Source of the DNA: Parelaphostrongylus tenuis
Lineage: Eukaryota; Nematoda; Chromadorea; Rhabditida; Metastrongylidae
Reading direction: 5' to 3'
Length of the DNA stretch: 64,000 nucleotides
Assembly: GCA_019055375.1 (NCBI GenBank)
Contig: JAHQIW010007107.1
Coordinates: 124,001 to 188,000, forward strand
The notes below the pieces were generated by a model. The model ran no database searches and was not told the DNA's origin. It saw only the letters and a list, made by a program, of their open reading frames with translations. The number at the start of each line of letters is the position of its first letter. Position 1 is the first letter of the stretch. Positions 12,501 to 22,079 of the stretch are shown piece by piece. The position numbers and the translations under genes are program-made.

Positions 12501-13289
12501 TGCCTTCTAATGTTTTTATTGGATTTTCGCAGTGCTGTGATGTTTCCAATACACCTAAGAAAATTCAGCGGTGAGCAAAAATTCGACCTCAGGTGGGAGT
12601 TCAACCCGCTTTTCACCCTTACCAGGAGCGCGCAATATCACTACACCGCATACTTTATCGCTTCGATCAAACCTATTATAGGTTGATGGCTGGTAGCCAT
12701 ATCAAAGGCATTGGAGAATGAGTGGTGGTGAAACAGTGTCTCCGGTACCACGCATTACCATGAGTAGGACGCGGGTTCAGCTCTTGCCTGAAGTTGAATT
12801 TCCCCTCACCCCACTCAATTCTTTCAATTATTATTATTTTTGCTTGAAATTCATGCATCAATTTCAATTTTTTTTTCTGGGTGCCCATAACTTTCTCTCA
12901 AACCTAATATTTTGAGAATGCGACGGTTAAATTTCCGTTCGTAAGAAGGGAATTTCATATCAATTGAAGAACTAACAACCGTATTTTTATGGCCGTCACA
13001 GAAAATTGCTGAAAGTGATAAACAACACAACTTTCACAGAATGTACCGGATGAAATAGAATTTGACAATCGAGATTTACTGTTAATTCACTAGTTTGAGT
13101 AATTGTTATAATATGATAGCTGAAAGTAAACATGTGGAATGATGACAAAAGATCGATAACTCATAAACTAGAGGAGAAATAGAGTCAATGACCTTAAAAA
13201 CCTACCCAAATTCACATCTTCAAATCCGTCGACTGTCTGCTCAGCCGTTGATATATAGCCGTTTGGTTTGGATGTCGATTGAAGTTTTC
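6554..13289 (-). CDS. Acidic, Ser/Asp/Glu-rich intrinsically disordered protein (7 exons)
   Basis: Minus-strand exons, in transcription order: 13289-13206, 9769-9633, 8842-8768, 8715-8523, 8484-8356, 7188-6911 and 6691-6554 (TAA). Every donor and acceptor pair keeps phase. The two introns that look like frameshifts resolve as short introns of 52 nt (8716-8767, weak donor GTGTCG) and 38 nt (8485-8522). The product is low-complexity and acidic: TDVVEEVDEAEL, DSTDADGKVGEGERTDEE, SEDETESDEEIIIND and DTSSDETSDDEESRE. It ends FEAREAMTDEEFSEKLI. No folded domain, signal peptide or membrane segment is visible, so a nuclear or scaffolding protein is possible, but the function is unknown. The first intron listed here (9770-13205) holds mariner, ribozyme and tRNA-like repeats. 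The exon at 13206-13289 enters in phase 1, so at least one exon is missing upstream. Confidence 0.65.
7377..7450. repeat. Short tandem repeat of about 20-27 bp
   Basis: Imperfect repeats of GAATATTCGAGTGCTATAAC and AGTATTCAAGTACTGTAAC alternate three to four times within an intron of the acidic-protein gene. Confidence 0.5.
9900..10080 (-). repeat. tRNA-Gly-like family B unit, degenerate
   Basis: It begins CATTGATGTAGAGTGATGTG, the family B terminus. The minus strand carries GTCAGTAGTGCAGCGGTT and GGTTCGGTTCC, weakened A and B boxes of the tRNA-Gly-like core. The right half is degraded. It lies in the large intron of the acidic-protein gene. Confidence 0.55.
10200..10246 (-). ncRNA. Degenerate hammerhead ribozyme motif (family 1)
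   Basis: Minus strand: stem I GGGCCA, core CTGACGA, stem II GAGG...CCTC, GAAA, then CACGTG. The expected NUH cleavage triplet has become GAA, so the copy is probably inactive. Stem I still pairs with TGGCTC and differs from the pairs in other copies, so it co-varies. The open frame read through here is not an exon. Confidence 0.6.
11095..11480 (-). repeat. Family 1 ribozyme repeat unit (retrozyme-like)
   Basis: The unit has the landmarks of the family. On the plus strand these are CGAGTGTTTCTTGAGACC, CTCAAATTTCAA, a GAGGTCTGTTATG block, the ribozyme at 11212-11254, GACGACGAACGTTTTAC and TACACTCGATTGCTCTTGGC. It compares directly with the copies at 33339, 37166 and 48187. Confidence 0.65.
11212..11254 (-). 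ncRNA. Hammerhead ribozyme, family 1, with alternative stem I
   Basis: Minus strand in order: stem I GTGCAA, CTGACGA, stem II region, GAAA, CACGTGTA with GTA as cleavage triplet, then TTGCAT. GTGCAA pairs with TTGCAT over six positions, although the sequence differs completely from the GCCCGG/TCGGGC pair at 33922. Stem II is weak (A·C at its base), so activity may be low. Confidence 0.7.
12015..12305 (-). pseudogene. Mariner-like transposase C-terminal relic
   Basis: The minus frame reads NALSVDQNRDQIQNLAARWK followed by KTVEDDD, close to the mariner C-terminal pattern in which an RWQK box precedes the last few residues. It lies beside an oppositely oriented relic at 12323-12500. Similarity is short and the frame upstream is not conserved, so the assignment is tentative. 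Confidence 0.4.
12323..12500 (+). pseudogene. Mariner transposase C-terminal fragment
   Basis: Plus frame: GRQFESFEEVEESCQELLDS, then KSKKLSNSQIRNLVGRWQKV and VEN. This matches the conserved end of mariner transposases (F.S.E.V...L..F..S....FY..GI..L..RWQKVVE). The catalytic DD34D region is absent. It sits in an intron of the acidic-protein gene. Confidence 0.7.
12560..12825. repeat. Degenerate twin tRNA-like foldback element (family B)
   Basis: Two inverted tRNA-like modules: GGTGGGAGTTCAACCCGC at the left and GACGCGGGTTCAGCTCTTGC at the right, each followed or preceded by ACCACGCATTAC/ATCACTACACCGC-like A-box remnants. The layout matches 13512-14108 and 38163-38532 but is more diverged. 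Confidence 0.5.
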
Positions 13290-13809
13290 CTGCTACAACT
13301 TGGATGATTTTCGGAAGAAATTGCAGAAAATAAAACAAAAGTCCTTCGCAGCTCTGTTTTAAGAATTTTGATTAATATTCTAATAGTACAAACAGAGTTT
13401 GCTGGAGAAAAAAAAAACTGCAACATCATTCATATGTGATGAGATGAAAAAGAAAACGAAATGAAAATCATTTTATTTGACTGTCTATTGCGTTGTTATG
13501 ATGTTTTCAATGAACCCAATAATGTAGAGTGGTGTGCAAAAACGTTCGCGTCAGCCGGGATTCGAACCCCGATCTTACTCTTTTCAGGAGGATGTGCTAA
13601 ACCGTTGCACCACCGACGCTCGTTTTGCACTGCCCTCTTTCTACACTATTGAAACCCAATATTTGTCAACAAAACTAAGTTCACTGTCGATAATGACTGC
13701 CCGCCACACCGTAAACTTGCTGTTGACAGATATCGCGTTGTAGCGTAGTAAGAGTGGAATGCAGAACGAGCGTCGGTGGTGCAACGGTTTAACACATCCT
13801 CCCGAAAAG

Positions 13810-14057
13810 AGTAAGATCTGGCTGGTAATCATTATTTTAGCCACGCATGTCAGTGGTCTGTCAATGAGGGCTGACTTATAGAGCCCGATACACGTGTTTC
13901 GATCTTGCGATCTCGTCAGTCGGGCAGTTACCCTTTCTCGTCTTTTGCTAATCTCTGTGGGTGCTCCAGTCCCCACAATAAGAGTTAGCGGCGACGTACG
14001 ATTTACACTCTGTGTCCAGTGAAAAGTCTGGTCTGTCCAAACAAAAGTAAGATCTGG
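13810..14057. mobile_element. Ribozyme-bearing retrozyme-like insertion with 12-bp target-site duplication
   Basis: The sequence AGTAAGATCTGG flanks the insert on both sides (13810-13821 and 14046-14057) and belongs to the interrupted tRNA-like arm. The 224-bp insert carries the family 1 ribozyme at 13883-13925 and ends CCAAACAAAA. The insertion defines an end near ATCATTATTTTAGCC and shows that the family moved as a discrete unit. Confidence 0.75.
13883..13925 (-). ncRNA. Hammerhead ribozyme, family 1, full core
   Basis: Minus strand: stem I GCCCGA, core CTGACGA, stem II GATC-GCAA-GATC, GAAA, short stem III on CACGTG, cleavage triplet GTA, then TCGGGC closing stem I with six pairs. All conserved core residues are present. 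Confidence 0.85.
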
Positions 14058-14517
14058 GTTCGAATCCCGGCTGACGCGAACGTTTTGCACACCACTCCAC
14101 ATCATTGGGTATAAAAAGGAAATGATCAAGTACTCAAGAAGTAAGAATGATTAGAACATTTGCGAACAAGAATAAAATAAAACTGTTTTGTAATGTCAGG
14201 CGATGCGCTACCTATTTTCTTGAATAGTTAGTTGTGTGGATGTCTAGCAGGCGGGGGATTTACACGACCACTTCGGATATAAAAAATAGTTAGACGCTTT
14301 TCTTGATAGTCTCGACAACTCATTCTTTTATTACGTTTACTTTTCACTATCCTGCATTTTATAATTGAACATGTGTTTGAAAAATCGACCAAATTTACTA
14401 AAAATATTTCGCCACGGAGTGCCCAAACAAAAGTTATTTTTGGTTCATCAAACCTTACTCTTTATCAAAACGCAATGATATACGGCTGTGCAAAGTTTCT
14501 ATATGCTTACATTTTAC

Positions 14518-14637
14518 GAATTGTACAGGAGGTTCCTTCAAGCGAACATTACGACAACAACATAATCGCTGACACAAAGTAGGTTCGCCTGGCTCCAAAT
14601 CGGTCATCAGTAGTTGTGACCTGCTACCAAATGAATT
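14518..14637 (-). CDS. Possible first coding exon with a Cys-rich N-terminus
   Basis: A minus-strand segment between a good acceptor (TTCAG, before 14637) and a good donor (GTAAAA, after 14518) is open in one frame. The first ATG at 14607 gives MTDLEPGEPTLCQRLCCCRN and then VRLKEPPVQF. The CCC cluster could be acylated. It could be the start of the acidic-protein gene just downstream. However, it ends in phase 0 and the next known exon (13289) enters in phase 1, so an intermediate exon would be needed. Function unknown. Confidence 0.4.
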
Positions 14638-14709
14638 CTGAACGCTAGGAAATTTCTTAACGATCAAATAATATTCATGACAAGACGATAAACTTTGTAC
14701 TATCAAAGC

Positions 14710-15530
14710 GATGCCGCTAAATCAAAGACAAAGAGAAACCAATCAATCGCTTCGTACAGAGACGAAATCACATAATAACCAGGCAAATGACCAGATGAAT
14801 AAATACAAAAATGTACAATTGTCGTTAATCGCCCGTCTCCTTTCTAGCTGTCATCTTATGACGAGAGAATTATTTTCTGATGTTTTCTCTTGCAGTCGAA
14901 TATTCTTCGCAGAAATAGTTACTAGAAAAAATAGACTAAGGTATAACTCTAGTAAATATATAGGTGCATAAAAATCGGTAAATAACTAGAAGTGCACAAA
15001 ATTTTTTATTCAAATATGTCAAAATGTAGCTTCAGGGGGAAGGCTTCTATTATTACAGAGAAGTTATTACGAGAAAAAGAAGATGTCTAGTTTGATGAAA
15101 AAAAGAGTGGCAGAGAATCGAAGACGTAAAGATGAGAAAAGTCGAAAAAACATAGAAAGAAAAAAAATGAAGAGATAAGTAAGATAGAATTTTTCTGGTA
15201 ACAATTGTAGGCGGAGTAACTTTGTTAACATGTTGGGGACGAAGGTATTGTATTTCTCAGCAAAGTAAACACTTTAACGAGAACATTTTTGTGGTCAAAA
15301 AAGAAAACCAGATCGACGAGTCTAACAAAACTCTAGGACGTCCAGACATTTCAGCCAGGAAATATTGCCTGTAACTTTGCTAATATTTGAAATATCATTA
15401 CATTAGCCACATTCAGCGCTCGAAGCGTGTTCTCAACAAATGATGACAATTTCTCGATTAATAAAGTATACAGATGATAACTGAGAACTTCACAGATTTA
15501 CAGAAATGATTTTGTAGTGTTGCCCTCAAG
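14710..15530. other. A+T-rich non-coding stretch
   Basis: No exon, recognisable repeat or RNA was found. Purine-rich tracts dominate 15060-15190. Confidence 0.4.
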
Positions 15531-15535
15531 GGTAC

Positions 15536-15660
15536 ATCATATATATAATATATGCATATACATACATACATATATGTATATAGTATATGCATGTACATAC
15601 ATATATGTATATATGTTCGTGTGCATATATATGTATATATTGCAAAATATATAATATATA
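15536..15660. repeat. (TA)n/(CATA)n microsatellite
   Basis: TATATG, CATACATA and similar units fill this segment and run directly into ACGAAACAGGCGCCTG of the family 2 ribozyme repeat, replacing the 5' half of that ribozyme copy. Confidence 0.85.
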
Positions 15661-16015
15661 ACGAAACAGGCGCCTGTATAGCACTAGACCTATCAGCTCG
15701 AAACATGTCATATCCTTCTCAGATTACATCATTTTGAGCGGGTCTATGAAAAACGGCCGATAGAAGAGGTTTGATTCATTATAACAGCCACGTAGTCAAC
15801 TGCCGGTCATCACAATGTCAGATAAGTACATCACCTGACTGGGGGTGATTTTTTATTTTGCTCGGCGTCAATTCGTTTAGAGGATTCTTTAACCTCAAGG
15901 GATTGGCTGAACCGAGGGAGGGTGGTACTAATTAGTCCCAGTAGGACGAAACAGGCGCCTGTATACCACTAGACCTGTCAGCTCAAAACATGTTATACAC
16001 TTATCAGATTATAGG
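15661..16015 (+). mobile_element. Family 2 ribozyme repeat, 285-bp monomer plus partial second copy
   Basis: ACGAAACAGGCGCCTGTATA recurs at 15661 and 15946, a period of 285 bp, and the following 60 or so bases (CACTAGACCTRTCAGCTC, then AAACATGT) are also repeated. One monomer is therefore bounded by the same ribozyme cleavage site on each side, the layout expected of an animal retrozyme. Confidence 0.65.
15922..15969 (+). ncRNA. Hammerhead-like ribozyme, family 2, core decayed
   Basis: Order: stem I GTGGTA; CTAATTA where CTGATGA is expected (two substitutions); stem II GTCC-CAGTA-GGAC; GAAA; palindromic stem III CAGGCGCCTG; GTA cleavage triplet; TACCAC, a perfect partner of GTGGTA. The architecture is complete but the core changes suggest it is inactive. 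Confidence 0.65.
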
Positions 16016-16017
16016 TA

Positions 16018-16133
16018 TATAGTATATTATGTACATATATATGTATATAAGTATACATATGCATACATATATATGTATGTAGCATATGTATGTACATATT
16101 TACATATACATATGCACACATATAGTATATGTA

Positions 16134-16182
<49 letters not shown>
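16018..16182. repeat. (TA)n/(CATA)n microsatellite
   Basis: Long TATATATAT run with GTATACATATGC variants, following the family 2 repeat. The open frames over it on both strands (MYIYIYIYI type) are artefacts. Confidence 0.9.
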
Positions 16183-17510
16183 AACCTGTATCACCTGTCG
16201 GCTCGTTGATCGTCGAGTGACTCGAGCGGGTACCAGTAACACTTCCCATTTTTCCTATCGCCTGCAAGAGTAGCCCAGTGGGTCCTCCTCGCTCTAGGGA
16301 TTCGTTGAACATTATATCTATCTTCCAATTTTTGTGAAGAAATCGGACAATCGAGTCGGTGGTCGTCCTGTAGAGCGTTTGATATCGCGAGGCAACCAGT
16401 TGGTAACACCTTGGTATTGCATATTAGCGGTGTGCAAATATTACGTCGGTTTCGTCCGTCTCATACTAAAAGTAGCACAGGAGGGAAGATGTGCCAATGA
16501 TCGACGAGTGAATTATCACGTATTGCACCGTCTGGGTACCAACGAGGTTTTCAAGGAAAACAATCAGTTGAGTATAGGACAATATTTAAAACTCTCTAGA
16601 AATTTCAGTGCAATGCCGACAGTAGCACATATCGCGACATATTAGGAGAATATTTCTGGACCAAAACCCGCCTAGTTCAATTGTTTTTCTACTCGTTATA
16701 AGAGCTTTGACGAAAAAAAAACTGTCTCATATAGAATGCCCGTGGATTTCAAACGATTTATACTCTAATCAACTGAATTCATTACGAGTTGAATTTTCGT
16801 CGAATTAGATTTGAAATTGGTATTATACTGCCAGCATTTTTATTGAGATGAATGGAGCTCAAGCGGTTGAGTACTAAAACTACTCTTTTTGCTCCAGATT
16901 ATTACTGCCGCCATAATCTCACCTCTGCTATCATTAATAAAACTGTTCATCCCGATTCAGGAAGAATTTTGAAGGCCAAGAAACAAAATTCGTACAATTG
17001 ATGTGCTACGAGTTGGACACGGCTTCCTCTTTTTTTTTTCTCCGACGAATCCTCAAGTAGTCGATTAACTTGTGGCTAGATCATTACTGTTACTGGCCAA
17101 TGCTGTTCTGAAGGCTGTCTGTGGCTTTTCGTTCTTACAAGGATGAAAACATTCCTGGTATTCGCTCACTTGAAGCTGGTCTTGAGGATGTAGAAAATTG
17201 GCTCTTTTTCCAACTTGAAGTATCTGCTCATTGTGGAAAAAAGAAGAGAAAATTGCCGCATCTCACGGCAACATTCCCAGTAACTCTCATTCGAAAAGCT
17301 TAATAGTAATCTCGAGTACAAAAATACTATCGAGAACTTGTTATACGTGCAGAATGATTACTCTCTGGTTTCTGACACAGTTTTCCGCATTGTGAAGGTA
17401 GATTTACAATCTAATTAATATAAGTAAATGAAAAAAAAAACCACGTACACTGGAATGACTTTATAAACAACCAGAAAAGAATGCAAGAAATGGTTGCAGA
17501 AAACAGAGTC
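16183..17510. other. Unassigned stretch without a supported gene
   Basis: Several 60-100-codon frames occur (16334-16645 and 17121-17303 on the plus strand) but none shows a recognisable domain with matching splice sites. Confidence 0.35.
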
Positions 17511-17757
17511 GAATCCTTTCACCACCGTAACTTCTGCATCTTTATTGGCAACTGTGGACGGTCTGTTCCACCTCCTCTGCATCTCTGACCCCTGGCGTGC
17601 TCCGTCTAACGTGGCAGGCTGCTGCATGTAGCAATGACACGCTGCCGCGTCTACCAACGGCACGCCGGGTTAAAGATGTAGAGGAGGTAAAGCATACCGT
17701 CCAGAGCTGCCAGTTGGAGAGGCGGATGAGGTGGGTCCATGGTCTCGAAAGGGTTGA
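17511..17757. repeat. Palindromic MITE, possibly piggyBac-related
   Basis: The left arm (GGCAACTGTGGACGGTCTGT, CACCTCCTCTGCATCT, GGCGTGC) is the inverse of the right arm (GGCACGCC, AGATGTAGAGGAGGTAAAGC, CCGTCCAGAGCTGCC). The outer ends CCTTTCACCACC and CGAAAGGGTT resemble the CCCTTTC termini of the piggyBac copy at 24306-28294. No intact TTAA remains on both sides. Confidence 0.5.
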
Positions 17758-18027
17758 AAGCAATTTTAGTAGAATCAGCGCCAATGCATTCTAAACTTCC
17801 GCTTCTTCAAAAAGAAAACCACATCCTTGCAAAAAGAAACATGTTCTCAGCTATTACGCAACATTTTTTCCTGTCCGCTTATGTTTTCGCTGTGGATCGA
17901 AAACTTGAAAAATCTGATTTTGATACCACACTCGGTTTGTGAAAAGATCTGCATAGGACGTTTTTCAAATAAAATATCTTGGAGTGCGTTGTTTCAACTT
18001 CATAGCTCAGTCCTTGATTAATTTCAG

Positions 18028-18215
18028 AAGTTTTCTTTTTATATCAAAACCCAAAGGATGGCAATTTCGAGAAATTTCGGAAGCTTGCAGATTGTTGGCA
18101 GAAGATCGTAAGTATAGATGGTCTTTATTTTGAAGAATAGTTGTTGTTGTTTTTAATTGAATTTGTGTATTGACTTTCTTTACAGCGGCTTATAAGGAAT
18201 TTTTTCTACAACCTA
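18028..18215 (+). pseudogene. Mariner C-terminal fragment with 3' end
   Basis: In frame: FEKFRKLADCWQKIVSIDGL then YFEE and stop, matching the mariner end (L..RWQK.V..DG.YFEE). The downstream block GCGGCTTATAAGGAATTTTT closely matches GCGGATAATGAGGAACTTTT after the relic at 62640-62950, so it is probably the 3' terminal inverted repeat. Confidence 0.65.
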
Positions 18216-18829
18216 GTACAATGTGCTTGATTACTTCTGAAAGCAATCCATTGTTTTATGATTGTTATAGAAGGTTTCAATTAAAAATAGTCCCATTTGT
18301 ACGGGATGTGAGCACTGAATTCTGCGCACAAAGATTCGATCCAGCCATAAGCTGGGAGAGAAGTGTTGTTTTCGTTAAAAAAGAACAAAATGTGATGTAC
18401 GACGAGGATGTTGTCAATGAGTCCTCTCTTCATATAAATGGCTGACAAAGAAAGAGCCGACCGATAACAGTGAACTACTTGTTGATGGACCTGAAACTTG
18501 TGGCGATTTAGCATCAGTTCCTCGGACAAGGAGTTTAGACCACATACACATTACTACTAAGAAGTTGCCGAAAAGAGAAAGGAATTGAAGCGCGATTCTA
18601 TTATAACACACTAACTAAGCTGGTAATAAATGTCAGTTGTAGAAGATTGCAGCAAGTTTTACATCGGTATAAGCATTAAGAGTTGTTAAAAAAAAGCTCA
18701 AAAGCGGGATTGAGTCTGAAGAAATGCCGTTGACATCTCTGCATAAAATATGTTCCGTTATCCGCTCTGACGATAGAAGGGTCATTACCATATCACGCCA
18801 TGAGATGGATTTGATTAGTGAAAAGTCCT

Positions 18830-20270
18830 TAACCAAACTTTTCCATTCCACAGCGCCCGTATGTGAACCCGACCCTATTGGAGAGAAACCACTTGGGATT
18901 CTAACCTCTGAAGTTCGAGCTACGAGTGAAAGCATAAAGAGAAGCACACCAAGACCAAATACTGCCGATTTTCATTAGAGCACAAGACCACAATTTACAT
19001 ATAATTCTCGCGGTACATGCCCAAACCAGGGGGACTTTGCGCACAGCCATTCCACCTAAGAAGGGTGACAGAAGAAATCTTTGCAAGTACCGTTCAATAT
19101 GCCTGTTGTGTGTGCTTTGCAAGCTCTTCGCAAAGATCATCCTCGTGTGGATATAGAAGATCTTGAAGGAGGCACAGCCAGCTGAGCAAGCAAGGTTACG
19201 AAAAGGATTCAGCTGCATGGACCACACCCAAACCATGTCACGGGTCACTGAGCTATTTTGAGAATGCCATCTACCCGCTACCTTTACCATTACAGACTAT
19301 AAAGAAGAGCTTAGCAGCGTCGAAACGAACGCAATCCTATAAGCGCTTGTCGATCAAGGTGTAGATCCCTTCTGCCCATGATAACAGATTCTATCAAACT
19401 TCCAACACAAAAATATGGCTGTTCCATCAATCCCTCACCACACCTATGGGAAAGGTGGTTTGATAAATCGACATTATACCGCCAAAGATGTTCACTGTTG
19501 CACTACAAGGGATCATGAAGTCGCTCGATTGGGAGGAGAAAGGAATGCGTTTTATTGATGAAAAATTCCTATCATACCTTCGAAAGCGCATGACATCGAT
19601 ATCTTTCGAGAATTACCAGTGAAGAATGAAACGATACTCAATAATTTCAACGAAAAGAAGAAGGATCGAACCACGCATTCATGTGACGAAGGCTCAGTTC
19701 ATATATAGTCTATAATGCAAAGGTGAATAAATGGAATTGAACGGTTCTATGATTACGGGGACCACATCGTACGTGAATCTTGAGCGTTTAATAAACATGA
19801 AGAACAACATGAGGGAGGCATTGGACAGAAAAAGGAGAGGAGCGTGAGCAGCATTCGGGCCTCTCAATGATGTCACCGGCTAGTTAACGAACCCCAAACT
19901 TTGTGCTCATCTTTCAATTCAACAGTCCTTCTAGCAATCTGTTCTGCAGTAGAGGCATCGACTGACACTTCAACCACGTTACAAAATTTCTGCACCACCC
20001 ACAAGGCACTTTTTGAAGTTTTTTTGAAGTATAATCGAGACTCATGTCGTCAGACACGTTGCACTCCACATTTCCAAACTATCGCATCTTCAAGATCTAG
20101 GATTATATGCAACAATATTGAAACACAGATGGGCCAGTCACATAATAAGAAGAACAGATGGCAAGTGGACGAAAAGATTAGCAGAATGGACTCCACGAAT
20201 AGCAAGCATCCTCTTGAACGACTGCCAAAACGATGGTTCGAACTTCCCACCACATCCGCCTGTCAGCAGG
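18830..20270 (+). pseudogene. RTE-type retrotransposon, reverse transcriptase to C-terminus, decayed
   Basis: With frame changes the plus strand shows successive RTE blocks: ESIKRSTPRP; the fingers segment KEGDRRNLCKYRSICLLCVL then CKLFAKIILVWI; EAQPAEQARLRKGFSCMDHT; NAILXALVDQGVDP; a KSLDWEEKGM palm segment; then the C-terminal AAFGPLNDVTG, LFNSTVLLAICSAVEASTDT and LERLPKRWFELP blocks. Many stops are present. It is the longest RTE copy in the window, about 1.4 kb. Confidence 0.75.
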
Positions 20271-20279
20271 ATTAATTAG

Positions 20280-21390
20280 GCTATCATAGAGTTCAATGCT
20301 CTCATGTCGAGTTCTTAGTATTCGAAGGTAAGGATCATTAACGTGATGGAAACCTCCCTCAGGTACAGAACTACCGCAAGAGTATCATTGGTGTAGACCT
20401 AAACACTGTGTTATGGGTTTTTTGGGATTCGTTGAAACCATTCGTGATAGTGGACCGGACGATTTTCATGTAAAAGAAGCTACTCACGTCTTTAATTGCA
20501 AGAAGCACTACGTAATCTTGCTTTCTAAGCAGCAGCTCCATCTTAGAATGTCCGATGCAAAATGAACTTGTAAAAGCAAGGGAAAGAGATTGCTTAGAAA
20601 TTCGTCATTATGATCTGAATTACAAACTGCATTAAGTGATTAGTCAACGACATCGAGCTTATAATTTGTCATCAGATATACCTGGAGACAGAAAGTCGCC
20701 CACGCGTCAGCCATATAATGACAGCAAAAACAAAAAACAACAAAAACAACGGTAATCGATATCAACTTCGAATCAACTCATCAAGGACATTCTCTGAGAT
20801 TCAAAATATACCAACGCCGTCAAGTGCTTTTCCTTTAACAGATTTGTCTAGTTTTATTGTCTATGTTCAAATTTCTTGTTTATAACTCCACTGAGCTAAG
20901 GTTTAGACGAAGTTTTGCTAGCTTCTGAACAACTTCTGGTCTAGAGAGAGACAAACAGACAACAGTGAATGCAATCGAATCTGCATAAAAGATGACGGCA
21001 AACAACAGCCATCATTCGCTTACTACTGGATGCATATTAGGATATCGGTGCGGAATTTTTTTGTTTTGATATGATTCTAGGCTAATTTTTTCTTGATTCC
21101 ACTGAGTTGACTGCACGATTTCTCACTGACTACTAAATTTTGGCTACTCTGCTAATGGATTTCATCAGAGTCAGGAGTCATTCCAACAATCTTCCTAATA
21201 GCACCGGTAGATAGAGACCCAACGTTGCTAACGTAAATTTTTTGGACGACGCACCTTGATCCATAACAAACGCGTGCATTCTATACAATCAACATATAGC
21301 TCATCTAAGATAGATCGTATAGCTGATGTTAGTTCAAAGAAGCTGGTGATAAATGGTGAATTATTGCTATTGTGCGCAGTGTGCGAGCTT
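20280..21390. other. No gene or known repeat recognised
   Basis: No supported coding exon, RNA or repeat family was identified between the RTE copy and the SINE at 21395. Confidence 0.35.
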
Positions 21391-21394
21391 GAAG

Positions 21395-21640
21395 GATCAA
21401 AAGCACTCGGCGTTGATCAATCCATGAGAGATGCGACATGCATTCGTCTTCATTTTTAAACTTCGTTAAAGGTTCTTGAGTGCATATCTGGGGCCTTTAC
21501 AATGATTCGCGATGGCCTCCCGCTGTCTCGAGTCAGTGCTGCTTATTCTCCCAGGGAATCCTATGACTAGCCCGGTACCGATTTACGGACTATTGAAGGA
21601 TGAATGGCTTGGTGAGCCAACGAGCGCGGCTCTGACCATT
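21395..21640 (-). mobile_element. SINE family A copy
   Basis: On the minus strand it carries the body landmarks of 56647-56953: GCAGCACTGACTCGAGACAG-like block, GGCCTCCCGC in inverse, CAGATATGCACTCAAG, GTCTCATGGATTGATCAACG-like 3' block. The tRNA head (GAGCCGCGCTCGTTGGCTCA-like) is degraded. Confidence 0.6.
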
Positions 21641-22079
21641 TAAAAACGCGTAAATAGACGTGGCACAAGTAACAAAACACTTTCATGTGCTGATACCAAA
21701 ATAGTTGTATGATAAACGGCAGTACCGTATTGGAATTTGATAAAATATGTAGCATATTATCATTCATAGTCATTCAGAGAGCGACTTAACAAAACTCTTC
21801 TGTAATTTTGCCTTGCCTGCAACCTCCGAAATACTCTCATTATCAAAAAAAAAACTGTAGAATTGATGAAAATGACCAGAAATTTCTCAAAGGGCGAAAT
21901 GTGGACGTCATTTCGAAGACAGACGCTGAAACGGCCCCTTGCAAAAGTAATAAGTTGTTTTCGACGATAGAACAGAAGAAAATATGTAAACTTCAAAAAG
22001 GTGATAAAAGAGAAAAACGAAGCACGAAAATTCTTGAAAATTTTCAACGAACGTTGAGAAAAATTTCGAAATCCTTAGA

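Larger units (their letters stand above)
13512..14108. mobile_element. Twin tRNA-Gly-like foldback element with a nested insertion
   Basis: The left end AATAATGTAGAGTGGTGTGC is the inverse of the right end GCACACCACTCCACATCATT. Each arm contains a tRNA-Gly-like core: GCGTCGGTGGTGCAACGG, then GGTTCGAATCCCGGCTGACG, with a pairing acceptor stem (GCGTCGG/CTGACGC). The arms are inverted about a 115-bp spacer. Without the insertion at 13822-14045 the element is about 370 bp, the same size as 38163-38532. Confidence 0.75.

Noticed and set aside
16027..16273. Frames encoding MYIYIYIYI-type peptides
   Set aside because: Translations of (TA)n/(CATA)n microsatellite; the same holds near 15552, 24020, 52703 and 56453.
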